From Acinetobacter rudis (GTDB lineage: Bacteria; Pseudomonadota; Gammaproteobacteria; Pseudomonadales; Moraxellaceae): a DNA stretch of 44,225 bases. The stretch's first letter is position 1; each line of letters starts with the position of its first letter. The notes below the pieces were generated by a model. That model did not search any database and had not been told where the DNA came from. It was given only the letters and a program-made list of their open reading frames with translations. The stretch spans positions 1-44,225 of the forward strand of contig NZ_JAVIDR010000024.1 in NCBI RefSeq assembly GCF_031157835.1, read 5' to 3'. Shown one piece after another: positions 27,406 through 36,828 of the stretch. Made by a program: the position numbers and the translations under genes.

Positions 27406-27662
27406 TGCTGTGTGACTACTGAACTTTTCGATCGTAATACAAGTTCATACTTTAGCTGGCGAGCAAACACGATAAAATTACTAAAGTTGGCTATACTCAT
27501 TCATCATACGTATATTTTATAGCCCATTATCAATATCGAGCAGTACAAACATATACTATTCTTATTAACTTCTTCTTTAATTTCAAAATTTAAGTTATGG
27601 TAAATTAAAAGATAATTTCAGCATGACTAAATCAACTGAGTGATACAAGGAGAAGAAATTCA

Positions 27663-28217
27663 GTGACCAAACAATTTTTGACGCATCGTTGCCTGATCGC
27701 CCCTCCCAATATGGTCGACAACTTTTTCGCCAATACAGTAATTTATCTTGCTCGGCATGACGAAGATGGTGCGCAAGGAATTGTCATCAATCGGCCTGCA
27801 GGGATTCAAATTAAAGAATTGCTCAATGATCTTGATATTGAAGCAGATAATGTTAATCCACATGAAGTACTACAAGGTGGGCCTCTGCGTCCTGAAGCAG
27901 GTTTTGTATTGCATACGGGTCAACCTACTTGGCATTCATCCATTGCTGTGGGTGAAAACTTATGTATTACCACCAGTAAAGATATTTTAGATGCGATTGC
28001 ACACAACCAAGGGGTTGGTAAATATCAAGTTGCGTTAGGTTATGCAAGTTGGAGTAAGAATCAACTTGAACAGGAAATTGCCCGTGGTGATTGGCTTATC
28101 TGTGACTCCGATATGGATTTAATTTTTAATATTCCTTACGATGACCGCTGGGATGCTGCTTATCGTAAAATAGGTGTAGACCCGATTTGGTTAAGCTCAG
28201 AGATTGGACATGCCTAA
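27663..28217 (+). CDS. YqgE/AlgH family protein
   Basis: 184 residues of the UPF0301 family. The start is GTG at 27663 with AAGGAGAAG upstream. Typical motifs are [54 protein letters not shown] and [16 protein letters not shown]. The molecular role is unknown; AlgH was first linked to alginate control in Pseudomonas. It overlaps ruvX by 8 bases, a pairing conserved across gammaproteobacteria, so the two are one operon. Confidence 0.95.
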   Translation: MTKQFLTHRCLIAPPNMVDNFFANTVIYLARHDEDGAQGIVINRPAGIQIKELLNDLDIEADNVNPHEVLQGGPLRPEAGFVLHTGQPTWHSSIAVGENLCITTSKDILDAIAHNQGVGKYQVALGYASWSKNQLEQEIARGDWLICDSDMDLIFNIPYDDRWDAAYRKIGVDPIWLSSEIGHA

Positions 28218-28698
28218 TATAACTACCACCCAAACAGACCAACACATCATCAATAAAGAGCCTCAGTCTAGCCCACTTTTAATTATGGCCTTTGACTTTG
28301 GCACACAAAAAATGGGCATGGCGATTGGGTCTAGCTTAATTGAGAGTGCAACTCCTTTAGCATTATTTCCCATGAAAGATGGTATACCTCACTGGGAAAC
28401 ATTATTAGACATCATTAAGCATCATCAACCCAATTTATTTCTCATTGGTCTACCCCTAAACATGGATGACTCAGAGTCAGAACTATCGACACGGGCACGT
28501 AAATTCGCTCGACGTTTACGCCATCAAACAAACATAAAGACATGGATGGTCGATGAACGTTTAAGTACTCGAGCAGCACGAGATGAATTGGATCACTACC
28601 AATCGCAAGGTCGTGCTAAAAAACTCTCTGCAGATAGCTTGGCAGCAGTATTGTTTATTGAAAGTTGGTATCGTGAACCAACAGGCATCACCCCTTAA
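28210..28698 (+). CDS. ruvX: Holliday junction resolvase-like RuvX (YqgF)
   Basis: 162 residues from the ATG at 28210; a TTG two codons earlier is open. The RNase H fold motifs are [45 protein letters not shown] and [14 protein letters not shown], with the expected acidic residues (Asp in DFG, Glu in DERL, Asp in SADS). In E. coli it takes part in 16S rRNA 5' end processing, and a resolvase role is proposed. The N-terminal 25 residues are a polar extension. It is coupled to yqgE. Confidence 0.95.
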   Translation: MPNITTTQTDQHIINKEPQSSPLLIMAFDFGTQKMGMAIGSSLIESATPLALFPMKDGIPHWETLLDIIKHHQPNLFLIGLPLNMDDSESELSTRARKFARRLRHQTNIKTWMVDERLSTRAARDELDHYQSQGRAKKLSADSLAAVLFIESWYREPTGITP

Positions 28699-28734
28699 AC
28701 ACACATCTTTGTAATCGGCTAACGTGGTTAAACT

Positions 28735-29448
28735 ATGTCTAAAACTTATGTAATTTATGGTGTAAGCAAAGGGCTTGGTCAAGCCATGTTAGAGTCACTC
28801 CCTGGTACAGAAGATCAGGTCTATGGTATTTCTCGCAGCCAGCCCCAGTATTTAAAGTCCAATCTACACTGGATTTCAGCTGATCTTTCTCAACCAGAAC
28901 AAGCCCGTGATCAAGTCAAGGCCGTGATTGCCAATCAAAAAATTGATTATCTTATTTACAACGTAGGAATTTGGGAACACTTCGCTTTTAATCCAGCATA
29001 CGACTTTGAAAAATGTAGCGATATTGAAATTACGGCAATGCTCAACACCAATATTCATGCCTGTATTTTAGCAATTCAATCGCTACTCGATAATTTAAGA
29101 CAATCTGAAAATGCTAAAATTATTTTAATCGGTTCCACTTGGGGACTCGATAACCATAATGGTAAAGAAGTCATGTTCTCCACTAGTAAATATGCTTTAC
29201 GTGGTATGGTTCATGCTCTACGAGAAAATTTACGTGATGATAAAATCGCTGTCAGCATTTTAAATCTAGGTTATTTAGCAACTGAATTTACGCTTTCAAC
29301 GCCGATTGAACAAGTGCTTGAACAAAGCAATGCTGAACTCATTCCATTACAAGATGTCATGTTAGCATTGAAATTTATTTTATCGACAAGCTATGCAAGT
29401 TGCGTTAAAGAAATCAATATGCCAGCAATGGCTGATCTTAACGTTTAA
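28735..29448 (+). CDS. SDR-family oxidoreductase with altered catalytic Tyr
   Basis: 237 residues of the short-chain dehydrogenase fold. The N-terminal cofactor motif is YVIYGVSKGLGQAML (5-19). The NNAG-like strand reads YNVG (75-78), and the structural Asn is in LNTNIHA (104). The catalytic Ser is S134 (LIGSTWG). The place of the YxxxK motif holds FSTSK, with F148 instead of Tyr and K152 kept. Loss of the Tyr hydroxyl usually removes classical SDR catalysis, so this may be a non-canonical enzyme or a binding protein. It starts 36 bases after ruvX with a weak ribosome site and ends 5 bases from the convergent tetR-type gene. Confidence 0.85.
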   Translation: MSKTYVIYGVSKGLGQAMLESLPGTEDQVYGISRSQPQYLKSNLHWISADLSQPEQARDQVKAVIANQKIDYLIYNVGIWEHFAFNPAYDFEKCSDIEITAMLNTNIHACILAIQSLLDNLRQSENAKIILIGSTWGLDNHNGKEVMFSTSKYALRGMVHALRENLRDDKIAVSILNLGYLATEFTLSTPIEQVLEQSNAELIPLQDVMLALKFILSTSYASCVKEINMPAMADLNV

Positions 29449-29453
29449 TAACA

Positions 29454-30053
29454 TCATGACTGATCATAGGCATGAGTTGATGCTTGAATAGCCCAGGTAA
29501 GGACTTCAAGCATTGCCGTTCTTTTCTTTTCGTAAGCATCGAGTGTTGAGTAAATCAACTCAATATGTAAGCTATCAATAATTCCCAAATAGGCCTCATG
29601 AAGCGTGCTGGCTTGCTCTAAACTTAGATAAGGAAAAGTTGTTTTGAGCTGTAGCATAAAATACCGCCCAATCTCAGTTAAATAATCTGAATAAGCTGCT
29701 TTTATCTCTGTTTGTAAAAAGTCTGGCCCCATAAATGACGCTTTTAAAAACAATGCCAGACTTTGAGCTTGCGAAAAACGTGCTGGGAGTGAAGCACAAT
29801 AATCCCCCCCTAAATATTGTTTAGGCTGCGCATCAAAGCACTGCTGCATAAATACCTGCTCTTGTTGATAGGCGCTAACAAAAACAGTAGCAAACAAATC
29901 ATTTTTACTTTTGAAATGATTATATAAAGATGCCTTACGAATACCCACCTCTTCTGCAATGGTATTTAGGCTTGAAGCATCATAACCATGCGTTGCAAAG
30001 TGCGTAGTGGCAACTACGCAGATTTTATCAAATGTAGAAGGTGACATATTCAT
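29454..30053 (-). CDS. TetR/AcrR family transcriptional regulator
   Basis: 199 residues from the ATG at 30053; the open frame extends into the upstream MFS gene, so I chose the first start past its stop. The N-terminal helix-turn-helix reads YDASSLNTIAEEVGIRKASL followed by YNHFKSKNDLF. The C-terminal ligand domain is not typed. It starts 11 bases after the MFS gene, and the palindrome in front of that gene is a likely operator, so autoregulated repression of the pump-regulator unit is expected. The inducer is unknown. Confidence 0.92.
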   Translation of the reverse strand: MNMSPSTFDKICVVATTHFATHGYDASSLNTIAEEVGIRKASLYNHFKSKNDLFATVFVSAYQQEQVFMQQCFDAQPKQYLGGDYCASLPARFSQAQSLALFLKASFMGPDFLQTEIKAAYSDYLTEIGRYFMLQLKTTFPYLSLEQASTLHEAYLGIIDSLHIELIYSTLDAYEKKRTAMLEVLTWAIQASTHAYDQS

Positions 30054-30064
30054 AAGACCATCAA

Positions 30065-31276
30065 TTAATGCTCTACCGCCATATCCGCAGTATTTGGCAA
30101 ACGAGCAACAGTAAATAAAGTAAGTGCGATTAATATAATCCCAATGATACAGAGTAATAGCAACCAATGCATTGCGCCTAACTCAGATATATAACCAGCC
30201 AAAGGGGTTGCAAATGAAGCAATCATCAATTGCATTGCTCCCAATACTGCTGCTGTTGAACCAAGTGCCGTTTTCTGAGAAGACATTGCCAAGGCCATAA
30301 ATGTCGATTCAGCAATACCAAGCCCCATCATTGAAATAAAAAAGCTAGCAGCAATCGCATAAACACCGAATGCAAAAGTATTCATTACTGCTGCACAAAC
30401 TGCACCCAAGCCCATTAATATCGCACCATAAACGCTAAGTTTAACTATACCTAATACACCAATAAGACGATTACATAAGAAAGCACCTAAAAGTACCGCC
30501 GTTCCTGTTGCACCAAAGGTAAAGCCAAACTGCTCTGTTGAGAGCAAAAATGTTTTTTGATAAACCAAACTGGCGCCAGCAATATAAGCAAATAAAAAGA
30601 AAAAAGCAGCCGATAATGAAAAGGCAGGCAATATAAAAGATCGTGTGCAAATAATATTTTTATAGGCACCCAAGACATTTTTACTATTGAGCGCAATTCT
30701 ATCCTCAGCTGCCAAGCTTTCTTTTAAGTTTAGCTGACTGTTTAATAAAGCAAATACACCCATCAATGCCATAGCGACAAAAACGGCTCGCCACCCCCAT
30801 TGACCATCAATCACACCACCAACTGCAGGTGCTAACACAGGTGCTAAACCTTCGATCGTCATTAATAATGCAAATAGCTGTGCTGCTTGAGCCCCCTCAC
30901 TCACATCACGTACCGTACTTAAAGCCACAACCAATATTAATGATGCCGATAAACCTTGCCCAAAACGTGCATACAATAAGGTTTGGATTGAATCTGCTGA
31001 TGCAGCCCATAATGACATTAATATAAAAACAACCAATCCAGCCATTAAGGGCCTTTTTCTTCCATAAGCATCTGTAATTGGGCCAAAAATTAATTGTCCC
31101 AACCCCATAGAAAGTAAAAAGACCGTAAGCGTCAGTTGCACGTTGGCAAAGGAACTTCCCAATTCAATAGCAATTTCAGGTAAAGACGATAAATACATAT
31201 CAATAGCTAAAGGCCCAAGCACCGTAATTAGTGCAAGTGATGCTGCCAATTTGATATGAGAGGTTTGCGATTTCAT
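30065..31276 (-). CDS. MFS multidrug transporter, Bcr/CflA type
   Basis: 403 residues with 12 hydrophobic segments. The start region GPLAIDMYLSSLPEIAIELG and the loop GQLIFGPITDAYGRKRP (the MFS motif A) mark the Bcr/CflA drug:H+ antiporter branch (DHA1). Members export bicyclomycin, chloramphenicol, sulfonamides or peptides; the substrate here is not known. It is followed by its probable TetR repressor and preceded by a promoter with a palindromic operator. Confidence 0.93.
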   Translation of the reverse strand: MKSQTSHIKLAASLALITVLGPLAIDMYLSSLPEIAIELGSSFANVQLTLTVFLLSMGLGQLIFGPITDAYGRKRPLMAGLVVFILMSLWAASADSIQTLLYARFGQGLSASLILVVALSTVRDVSEGAQAAQLFALLMTIEGLAPVLAPAVGGVIDGQWGWRAVFVAMALMGVFALLNSQLNLKESLAAEDRIALNSKNVLGAYKNIICTRSFILPAFSLSAAFFFLFAYIAGASLVYQKTFLLSTEQFGFTFGATGTAVLLGAFLCNRLIGVLGIVKLSVYGAILMGLGAVCAAVMNTFAFGVYAIAASFFISMMGLGIAESTFMALAMSSQKTALGSTAAVLGAMQLMIASFATPLAGYISELGAMHWLLLLCIIGIILIALTLFTVARLPNTADMAVEH

Positions 31277-31308
31277 GATGTACTCAAGATAAATTTAGTG
31301 CTAAAAAT

Positions 31309-31334
31309 AAAACTACCGATCGGTAGGTAGTTTT
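31309..31334. promoter_or_regulatory. TetR-type operator before the MFS gene
   Basis: AAAACTAC (31309-31316) and GTAGTTTT (31327-31334) flank a perfect 14-bp palindrome, CTACCGATCGGTAG (31313-31326). The ACCGATCGGT core is common among TetR/AcrR targets. It lies just downstream of the promoter -10. Confidence 0.8.
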
Positions 31335-31341
31335 ATCGTTC

Positions 31342-31369
31342 ACAATATCAGCTCATGGTTTATTGTCAA
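31342..31369 (-). promoter_or_regulatory. MFS-tetR promoter
   Basis: On the minus strand, TTGACA (31369-31364) and TATTGT (31347-31342) are spaced by 16 bases. The operator covers the expected transcription start. Confidence 0.65.
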
Positions 31370-31561
31370 TTTTTAATCGGCACTTTAATCAAATAAATAC
31401 TTGCTGGTATTTTTAAATTTCAAGAAAAATCTATGAACGCTTCAAGCATAAACAGTATAAAACTTAGATATTCAATATAATAAATTGATCACAGTTTATG
31501 CTATTATGAAGTTAAATTAATGTATTTTGATGTTTTAAACTGCTAAGTGGGAGAATATAAC

Positions 31562-31939
31562 ATGAAGAAAAAATTAATAAAATTTGCTGTTTTATTACCT
31601 ATCTTATTTTACCCCGCCTTTTCTGTTGCTGCTCCCTACTGTAATGCTCAACCTGATCACCCAATGATGGGCGGCATGCATATGGATGGTATGCATAATG
31701 GTGGTTATATGATGGGGAAAATGTCGAATGTTGATCCTCAAATCATGCAAGAGTTTGATCAGAAAAGAGCCGAGCTCAATAAACTTTATGATCAAGGTGT
31801 AAAAGAAAATGATAAAAGAAGCCAAGCTTTGATTAAAGATTTAGACAATCTGTCTAACAAAATGCATGGAGAAATGAAGCAACCTTATCGTTATGCTCAA
31901 CCTAGATACTCACAACAATATCGTGGCGGTTGTAGATAA
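31562..31939 (+). CDS. Met/His-rich small periplasmic protein
   Basis: 125 residues from the ATG at 31562, which GGGAG precedes. A signal peptide ends FSVAA near residue 24. Just after it lies a Met/His/Gly-rich stretch, with HPMMGGMHMDGMHNGGYMMG and a few more Met, resembling copper- or silver-binding motifs. A charged helical part follows (about 60-105, KRAELNKLYDQGVKENDKRS), like the CpxP/Spy/ZraP group of periplasmic metal or stress proteins. The end is RYSQQYRGGCR with one Cys. It is monocistronic with a strong terminator and divergent from the MFS-tetR unit. A metal-binding role is inference. Confidence 0.75.
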   Translation: MKKKLIKFAVLLPILFYPAFSVAAPYCNAQPDHPMMGGMHMDGMHNGGYMMGKMSNVDPQIMQEFDQKRAELNKLYDQGVKENDKRSQALIKDLDNLSNKMHGEMKQPYRYAQPRYSQQYRGGCR

Positions 31940-31975
31940 TCCTGCTTCAGCAAATACAATGAAGTAATATTAAAA

Positions 31976-32012
31976 AAGCTCTGTTATCTTAAAAATAACA
32001 GAGCTTCTCTTT
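31976..32012. terminator. Bidirectional terminator after the Met-rich gene
   Basis: AAGCTCTGTTAT and ATAACAGAGCTT (31995-32006) form a 12-bp stem with a 7-base loop, with A runs before and T-rich DNA after. It also suits the end of pgsA on the other strand. Confidence 0.85.
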
Positions 32013-32053
32013 AAATAAAAATCACTTATTTTTATCTAAGTAAAACGACTAAT

Positions 32054-32641
32054 TTAGGGTTGCTTTAAATATGGCCAAGCGGCTTTTAAATAAATAAACA
32101 TTGACCACAAAGTTAATACAACTGCTGTATATAACAAGGCATAAGCCAATTGATCCAATGGTTTCCAATTTAATAAGAACACCGTAATTGCTATCATTTG
32201 GAAAGCTGTTTTATATTTACCAATTGCAGAAACTGCCACACTGGTACGCGCTCCCAATTCAGCCATCCATTCACGCAACGCTGAAACAGTAATTTCTCTG
32301 GAAATAATAACCACTGCTGCAAATGCCATCGCAATACTTGGACGCCACTGAACTAAAACAATAAGTGCTGTTGCAACCATTAATTTATCGGCAACGGGAT
32401 CTAAGAAACGCCCAAAAGCGGAAGTCTGATTTAAAGTTCGTGCTAAATAACCATCGAACCAATCCGTTAAAGCAGCAATCACAAAAATAGCCGTTAAAAT
32501 AAGGTGACGTGTCATACCACCTTCATGACCACCCACCCCGATTGCTGGTGGCCAATAAGCAACCAACAAAAACACTGGAATCAATGCAATACGCGCCAAC
32601 GTCAAAATATTGGGAATATTCCATATACGACCTGTCGTCAT
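32054..32641 (-). CDS. pgsA: Phosphatidylglycerophosphate synthase
   Basis: 195 residues with four or five membrane segments and the full CDP-alcohol phosphotransferase motif, D63-G-x2-A-R-x8-G77-x3-D81-x3-D85 (DGYLART, then GRFLDPVADK). It makes phosphatidylglycerol phosphate from CDP-diacylglycerol and glycerol 3-phosphate. The start MTTGRIWNIPNILTLARI is typical. GGGAAC precedes the ATG. It follows the thioesterase gene in the same direction; the uvrC-pgsA link known from other bacteria is interrupted here by that gene. Confidence 0.95.
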   Translation of the reverse strand: MTTGRIWNIPNILTLARIALIPVFLLVAYWPPAIGVGGHEGGMTRHLILTAIFVIAALTDWFDGYLARTLNQTSAFGRFLDPVADKLMVATALIVLVQWRPSIAMAFAAVVIISREITVSALREWMAELGARTSVAVSAIGKYKTAFQMIAITVFLLNWKPLDQLAYALLYTAVVLTLWSMFIYLKAAWPYLKQP

Positions 32642-32712
32642 CGTTTGTCGTTCCCTTCTATTCTGGGTAAATATATTGCGCTTACTTTAAACGATTCACT
32701 GAGCACTGTCGA

Positions 32713-33507
32713 CTAGCTAAATATAGTAACTGTTTGTCTTGAAAGTGCAATTAGACGATTTTCAGCATCCCATATTTGTGCTTGCTCTGTACTATAGCCA
32801 TCGGCTGCAAACTCTGTATGTACTCGATATTTAAACCAATCATGCAGTTGGTATTGCATTGGTCTGAGCAATGTCATGTGCCAAGTAAGCGAACTTGCTG
32901 GTGCAACTTGGTCAAACATTGGCAGTACACCAGGTGGCCAGATATCAGCCAACATCAGTAAATCTGCTTCAGACATTACTCTATTGTTATGTTTTTTCGG
33001 ATCAAACCGAAACCAACCTGAAAAATCTGGTACAGGGCTTGCGCTAAAGGGAGCATGACCATTAGCCCATGCGATTTCAAACTGAGTAAAGCATTCTGGT
33101 GCTAAATCTAAATTGGGCAATCGTGGAAGCTGTTCAGTTGCAAGAAAATCAGGAGCCTCTGGTTGCTGTGCAACTGTAATTTTAGAAGAGCGCGCGCTAC
33201 CAAAACTTGCAACTAAAATACTTTGCACCGCATCATTTTGCCAAACACGTACCTCTATACTGGTAACAGACTTACCCTGCCTCAGTACTTCAACTGTGAG
33301 CTTAACAGCACTGGCTTGTACTGGGCCAACAAAGGTTATACTACAGCTTAGCAGTTGTTTATTCTCAGCTTTAATATGATGTTGTGCTTTATGCAACATC
33401 ATACCTGCAACTAAACCGCCATATAAAGTACGTCCTTGCAACCATCCCTCAGGAATATCCACCCATTCTTGTTGTTCAATACTTGTAAGTAATACTTCTA
33501 GTGACAT
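32713..33507 (-). CDS. Acyl-CoA thioesterase family protein (double hotdog)
   Basis: 264 residues from the ATG at 33507; 25 further codons are open but start outside the domain. The N-terminal hotdog carries LQGRTLYGGLVAGMMLHKAQ and the C-terminal half has SSLTWHMTLLRP and WFKYRVHTEFAADGYSTEQA, the TesB-like/4HBT_3 pattern. It probably hydrolyses acyl-CoA in the cytosol. It lies between uvrC and pgsA on the same strand. Confidence 0.88.
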   Translation of the reverse strand: MSLEVLLTSIEQQEWVDIPEGWLQGRTLYGGLVAGMMLHKAQHHIKAENKQLLSCSITFVGPVQASAVKLTVEVLRQGKSVTSIEVRVWQNDAVQSILVASFGSARSSKITVAQQPEAPDFLATEQLPRLPNLDLAPECFTQFEIAWANGHAPFSASPVPDFSGWFRFDPKKHNNRVMSEADLLMLADIWPPGVLPMFDQVAPASSLTWHMTLLRPMQYQLHDWFKYRVHTEFAADGYSTEQAQIWDAENRLIALSRQTVTIFS

Positions 33508-33651
33508 GTTACATCTCGTCCTGAGTAAAAATACACTGTTACACAGCATATGACAGATCACAATGTTCGTATTAGTCACCAAAAATTAAGCAAAGTACAA
33601 CTTTGCCAATGCAAAAGTATCTTTTATCTGCTCAATCACAGTAGTACTGAT

Positions 33652-35451
33652 TTACTCATGTAATATCTTATAAATAGTACGTGCCATAACTGCGCCAAGA
33701 CCAGGAACCAAAGTAAGCTCTTTTTCAGAGGCCTTGAGTACGCCTTGAATGCCACCAAAATGTGTAAGTAGATCTCGACGACGTTTAGGACCAAGCCCTG
33801 GTATAACCTCAAGTACAGAGCGACCACGGCGTTTATCTCGTTTAGCTCGATGTCGAGTAATCGCAAAACGATGCGCCTCATCACGTACCTGTTGAATTAA
33901 ATGTAATGCTTTATGGTCCTCGGCGAGTTGAATTTTTGTACCATCAGTAAAGTGTAAGGTTTCAAGTCCAGGCTTACGCCCTTCTCCTTTAGACACCCCG
34001 ACCATATATGCGTCAAGTCCAAGGGTTTGCATGACTTCCATAGCCATATGAAGCTGCCCTTTTCCGCCATCAATTAACAGTAAATCTGGCAACATATTTT
34101 TCTTATAACGCCGAGTAAGTGCTTGACGCATTGCGGCATAATCATCCCCAGCCGTAATATCCTCAATTGCAAATTGGCGATAATCACGTTTTCGCGCACC
34201 TCCACTATCGAATACCACACAAGAGGCAATGGTCGCTTCTCCCATTGTGTGCGAAATATCGAAGCATTCAATACGATCAATTGGTCGTTGTAAAACCTGC
34301 TCCAATTGATGAAAGCGCTCATTGAGCTCAAAATGATTCGTTAATTTACCCTTAATTGCATGTTGCACATTCATTTGTGCCAGCTCTAGCCATTCCGCAC
34401 GTGTCTCACGCACTTTATGTTTGATCTGTACCTTTTGTTCAAAGTGCTGACCCAATGCTTGCTCTAATTGAACTCGCTCAGTCAATTCCACATTAACAAT
34501 TAACTCTGCTGGTAACTCATCCGCAACCTGAAAATAAAAGTTAGCAATAAAGTCAGCTAACATTTGTTCTAGATCATCACCAATCATATCAGGGAAATAA
34601 GATTTCCCTCCGAGCATTTTACCATTACGCACATGCATAATCTGCACACAAGTGACTCCAGCCATATAAGCAATTGCCAAAATATCAGCCTCACCTTTAA
34701 CGGTATAAATTGCTTGCTGTGCTTGTATATCACGTAATAATGCTAAACGATCACGATAAAAAACAGCTTTTTCAAAAGCCAATTGTTCTGCTGCGGCTTC
34801 CATCTTGCCAATCAACTCTTGGTCTAGCTCTTTGGTGTCACCACGCAAAAAACGTACCGAGTTCTGAACATCCGCCTGATAATCTTCTGGGCTAATTAAA
34901 CCAACGCATGGTGCTGAACAACGTTTGATTTGATACTGTAAGCATGGTCGCTTTCGTTGTGAAAAATAGCTATTTTCGCATTGACGCACATTAAATAGTT
35001 TTTGTAATACCAATAAAGTATCTCGTGCATTATAAGCACTTGGATAAGGTCCAAAAAACTTACCTGCCTGATGTCGCCCCTTACCGCGACCACTCGCAAT
35101 ACGTGGATATGGTCGATCTGCCGAAATAAAAATATAGACATACGATTTATCATCACGCAGCATAATATTGTATGGTGGACGATGTAACTTAATTAGATTT
35201 TGCTCAAGCAATAAAGCTTCGGTTTCAGAACGCACCACCAGTGTTTCAATATCACAAATACGTGCAACTAAAGCCTGAGTTTTAGGGTGTTCAATCGTTT
35301 TTACAAAATAACTAGAAACACGGTTTTTTAAATTCTTTGCCTTTCCTACGTATAGAAGCTCTCCATCTTTATCTAACATTTTATAAACCCCAGGCAATAG
35401 GGTCATATTCGACAGTATTTTTTCGATATGTTCGCGTGCGTTCTCGTTCAC
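33652..35451 (-). CDS. uvrC: UvrABC system protein C
   Basis: 599 residues from the GTG at 35451, for which AAGG is at a proper distance; the TTG at 35457 is too close to it. The N-terminal GIY-YIG nuclease ([20 protein letters not shown]), a Cys-rich segment (about 150-185), a UVR domain, the RNase H-like C-terminal nuclease ([20 protein letters not shown], then [10 protein letters not shown]) and two helix-hairpin-helix motifs ([28 protein letters not shown]) are all present. It makes both incisions in nucleotide excision repair. Confidence 0.97.
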   Translation of the reverse strand: MNENAREHIEKILSNMTLLPGVYKMLDKDGELLYVGKAKNLKNRVSSYFVKTIEHPKTQALVARICDIETLVVRSETEALLLEQNLIKLHRPPYNIMLRDDKSYVYIFISADRPYPRIASGRGKGRHQAGKFFGPYPSAYNARDTLLVLQKLFNVRQCENSYFSQRKRPCLQYQIKRCSAPCVGLISPEDYQADVQNSVRFLRGDTKELDQELIGKMEAAAEQLAFEKAVFYRDRLALLRDIQAQQAIYTVKGEADILAIAYMAGVTCVQIMHVRNGKMLGGKSYFPDMIGDDLEQMLADFIANFYFQVADELPAELIVNVELTERVQLEQALGQHFEQKVQIKHKVRETRAEWLELAQMNVQHAIKGKLTNHFELNERFHQLEQVLQRPIDRIECFDISHTMGEATIASCVVFDSGGARKRDYRQFAIEDITAGDDYAAMRQALTRRYKKNMLPDLLLIDGGKGQLHMAMEVMQTLGLDAYMVGVSKGEGRKPGLETLHFTDGTKIQLAEDHKALHLIQQVRDEAHRFAITRHRAKRDKRRGRSVLEVIPGLGPKRRRDLLTHFGGIQGVLKASEKELTLVPGLGAVMARTIYKILHE

Positions 35452-35841
35452 AACCAACCTTTTATTTGGGTTTACCGCATTATGAATGATGTGAAGGTGA
35501 TCGGGTTATTTTCAAGCAAAATAAATATGTGAGTTCTCATCTTTAAAAAAAGTATCACTACACTTACTGTTTATTAAAATGCTCTCTCCTACACTGTGTT
35601 CGAAAATAATAAGTCATTAATCAACCTACCTTAATCAAACCAATATCAATTTATAAATTTTTAGATCGATTATTTTTAATACGGTAGATCAAGGATAGAT
35701 CTGCAATGAATCTGTACAAATAAATGCCGAATAGCGCCTTTTTTTGCCGATTTTAAGTAACGCAATCGGAGTCAATTTTTTAAGTTATACAACGGACAAA
35801 CGCGTTGTATGCCCCTCTGTGACACAATCAAGGAATGATCT
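35452..35841. promoter_or_regulatory. uvrC / channel gene intergenic region with an ATACAACG inverted repeat
   Basis: A 390-base AT-rich gap between divergent genes, without a convincing gene. ATACAACG (35787-35794) and CGTTGTAT (35803-35810) form a perfect 8-bp inverted repeat with an 8-base centre, about 30 bases before the channel gene ATG. A weaker CCGATT/AATCGG pair lies at 35747-35769. The ATACAAC half-site recurs upstream of fadB. Confidence 0.5.
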
Positions 35842-36720
35842 ATGTACACCAATAAAATATTAAACCGTTTTACTCTACTCAGCTGCACCTTGGGCCTTTT
35901 CATTGGCCCTACCCAAGCCATGGATCTTGATGCTGGCGATTATGACTATGCCCCAAGTGGTACTCATTTGGCCCTGTTGTATTATCAGCATGCCAATCGT
36001 GATGCACTCTATCAAGGTAGCAATAAAGCTTCTGGAAACAATGAATTAAGTTCAGATATTGGTATTGCGCGTTATGTAAACTATAGAGATTTAGGGAGCA
36101 TACAAATTGCACCGCAGATTTTAGTCCCTTTTGGTCGTTTAGAAGCAGGTAAAGATCTATCAAATATGGGTTCTAGCAGTGGTATTGGTGATGTCATACT
36201 GGCCAATGCCTTTTTTCTTTACCATAACCCTGAATCGAAGAGTCAATGGGGTATAACCCCCTATTTATATTTACCCACAGGGCAATATTCTAAACATGAT
36301 GATATAAATCTTGGTGAGAATCGCTTCAAACTCACATTACAGTCTGCTTATACCACACATATAACCCCTAAATGGGCTGTAGATGTAGCAGGTGACTTTA
36401 CTGTTTATGGTAAAAATGATGATGCGCCAAAGGGTGGTACACTCAAACAAGATATTGGCTATCAAGTACAAGGTAATACGCGTTATTTTCTCAATGATCA
36501 AGTTGATTTGCGTGCGGGGATTTCTTACAGCGATGCAGGGAAAACCAAACTCAATGGTGTAGAAAGTGCGAGTACAAAACAAAGTAAATTTTGGCTTGGT
36601 GCAGCTTACTCACCCACACCTGCCACCAATATGATTGTTGCTTATGGACGGGACATTGATGTAGAAAATGGCTTTAAAGAAGATCAGCGCATTAACCTAA
36701 GATTTATGTACGCTTTCTAA
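35842..36720 (+). CDS. Outer-membrane channel/transporter-like protein (MetA-pathway type)
   Basis: 292 residues with a signal peptide ending PTQA (about residue 26). Alternating beta-strand sequence, many Tyr/Gly and a terminal Phe (RFMYAF) indicate an outer-membrane beta-barrel. The pattern DLDAGDYDYAPSGTHLALLY, the GIGDVILANAFFLYHNP segment and WGITPYLYLPTG match the transporter family linked to phenol and hydrocarbon degradation clusters (PF13557). The natural substrate is unknown. AAGGAATG precedes the ATG. It is monocistronic, with a bidirectional terminator, and lies two genes from fadBA. Confidence 0.83.
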   Translation: MYTNKILNRFTLLSCTLGLFIGPTQAMDLDAGDYDYAPSGTHLALLYYQHANRDALYQGSNKASGNNELSSDIGIARYVNYRDLGSIQIAPQILVPFGRLEAGKDLSNMGSSSGIGDVILANAFFLYHNPESKSQWGITPYLYLPTGQYSKHDDINLGENRFKLTLQSAYTTHITPKWAVDVAGDFTVYGKNDDAPKGGTLKQDIGYQVQGNTRYFLNDQVDLRAGISYSDAGKTKLNGVESASTKQSKFWLGAAYSPTPATNMIVAYGRDIDVENGFKEDQRINLRFMYAF

Positions 36721-36744
36721 AACCAGTTTAGCTTTTCAAAAAAA

Positions 36745-36773
36745 AAATGCTCGATAAGTCTTATCGAGCATTT
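36745..36773. terminator. Bidirectional terminator
   Basis: AAATGCTCGATAA (36745-36757) and TTATCGAGCATTT (36761-36773) form a 13-bp stem with a 3-base loop. A long A run precedes it, so it is a strong terminator for the minus-strand lpxO gene and a fair one for the plus strand. Confidence 0.92.
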
Positions 36774-36828
36774 CTAATATAAATTCAGATGTGATCTGGT
36801 GAGTTAGCCCCCTCACACTTCAATTTGC

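Noticed and set aside
35700..35760. Mini-ORFs (5 and 10 codons) joined by TAAATG before the channel gene
   Set aside because: Only the first has a passable ribosome site, and nothing links them to control of the gene.
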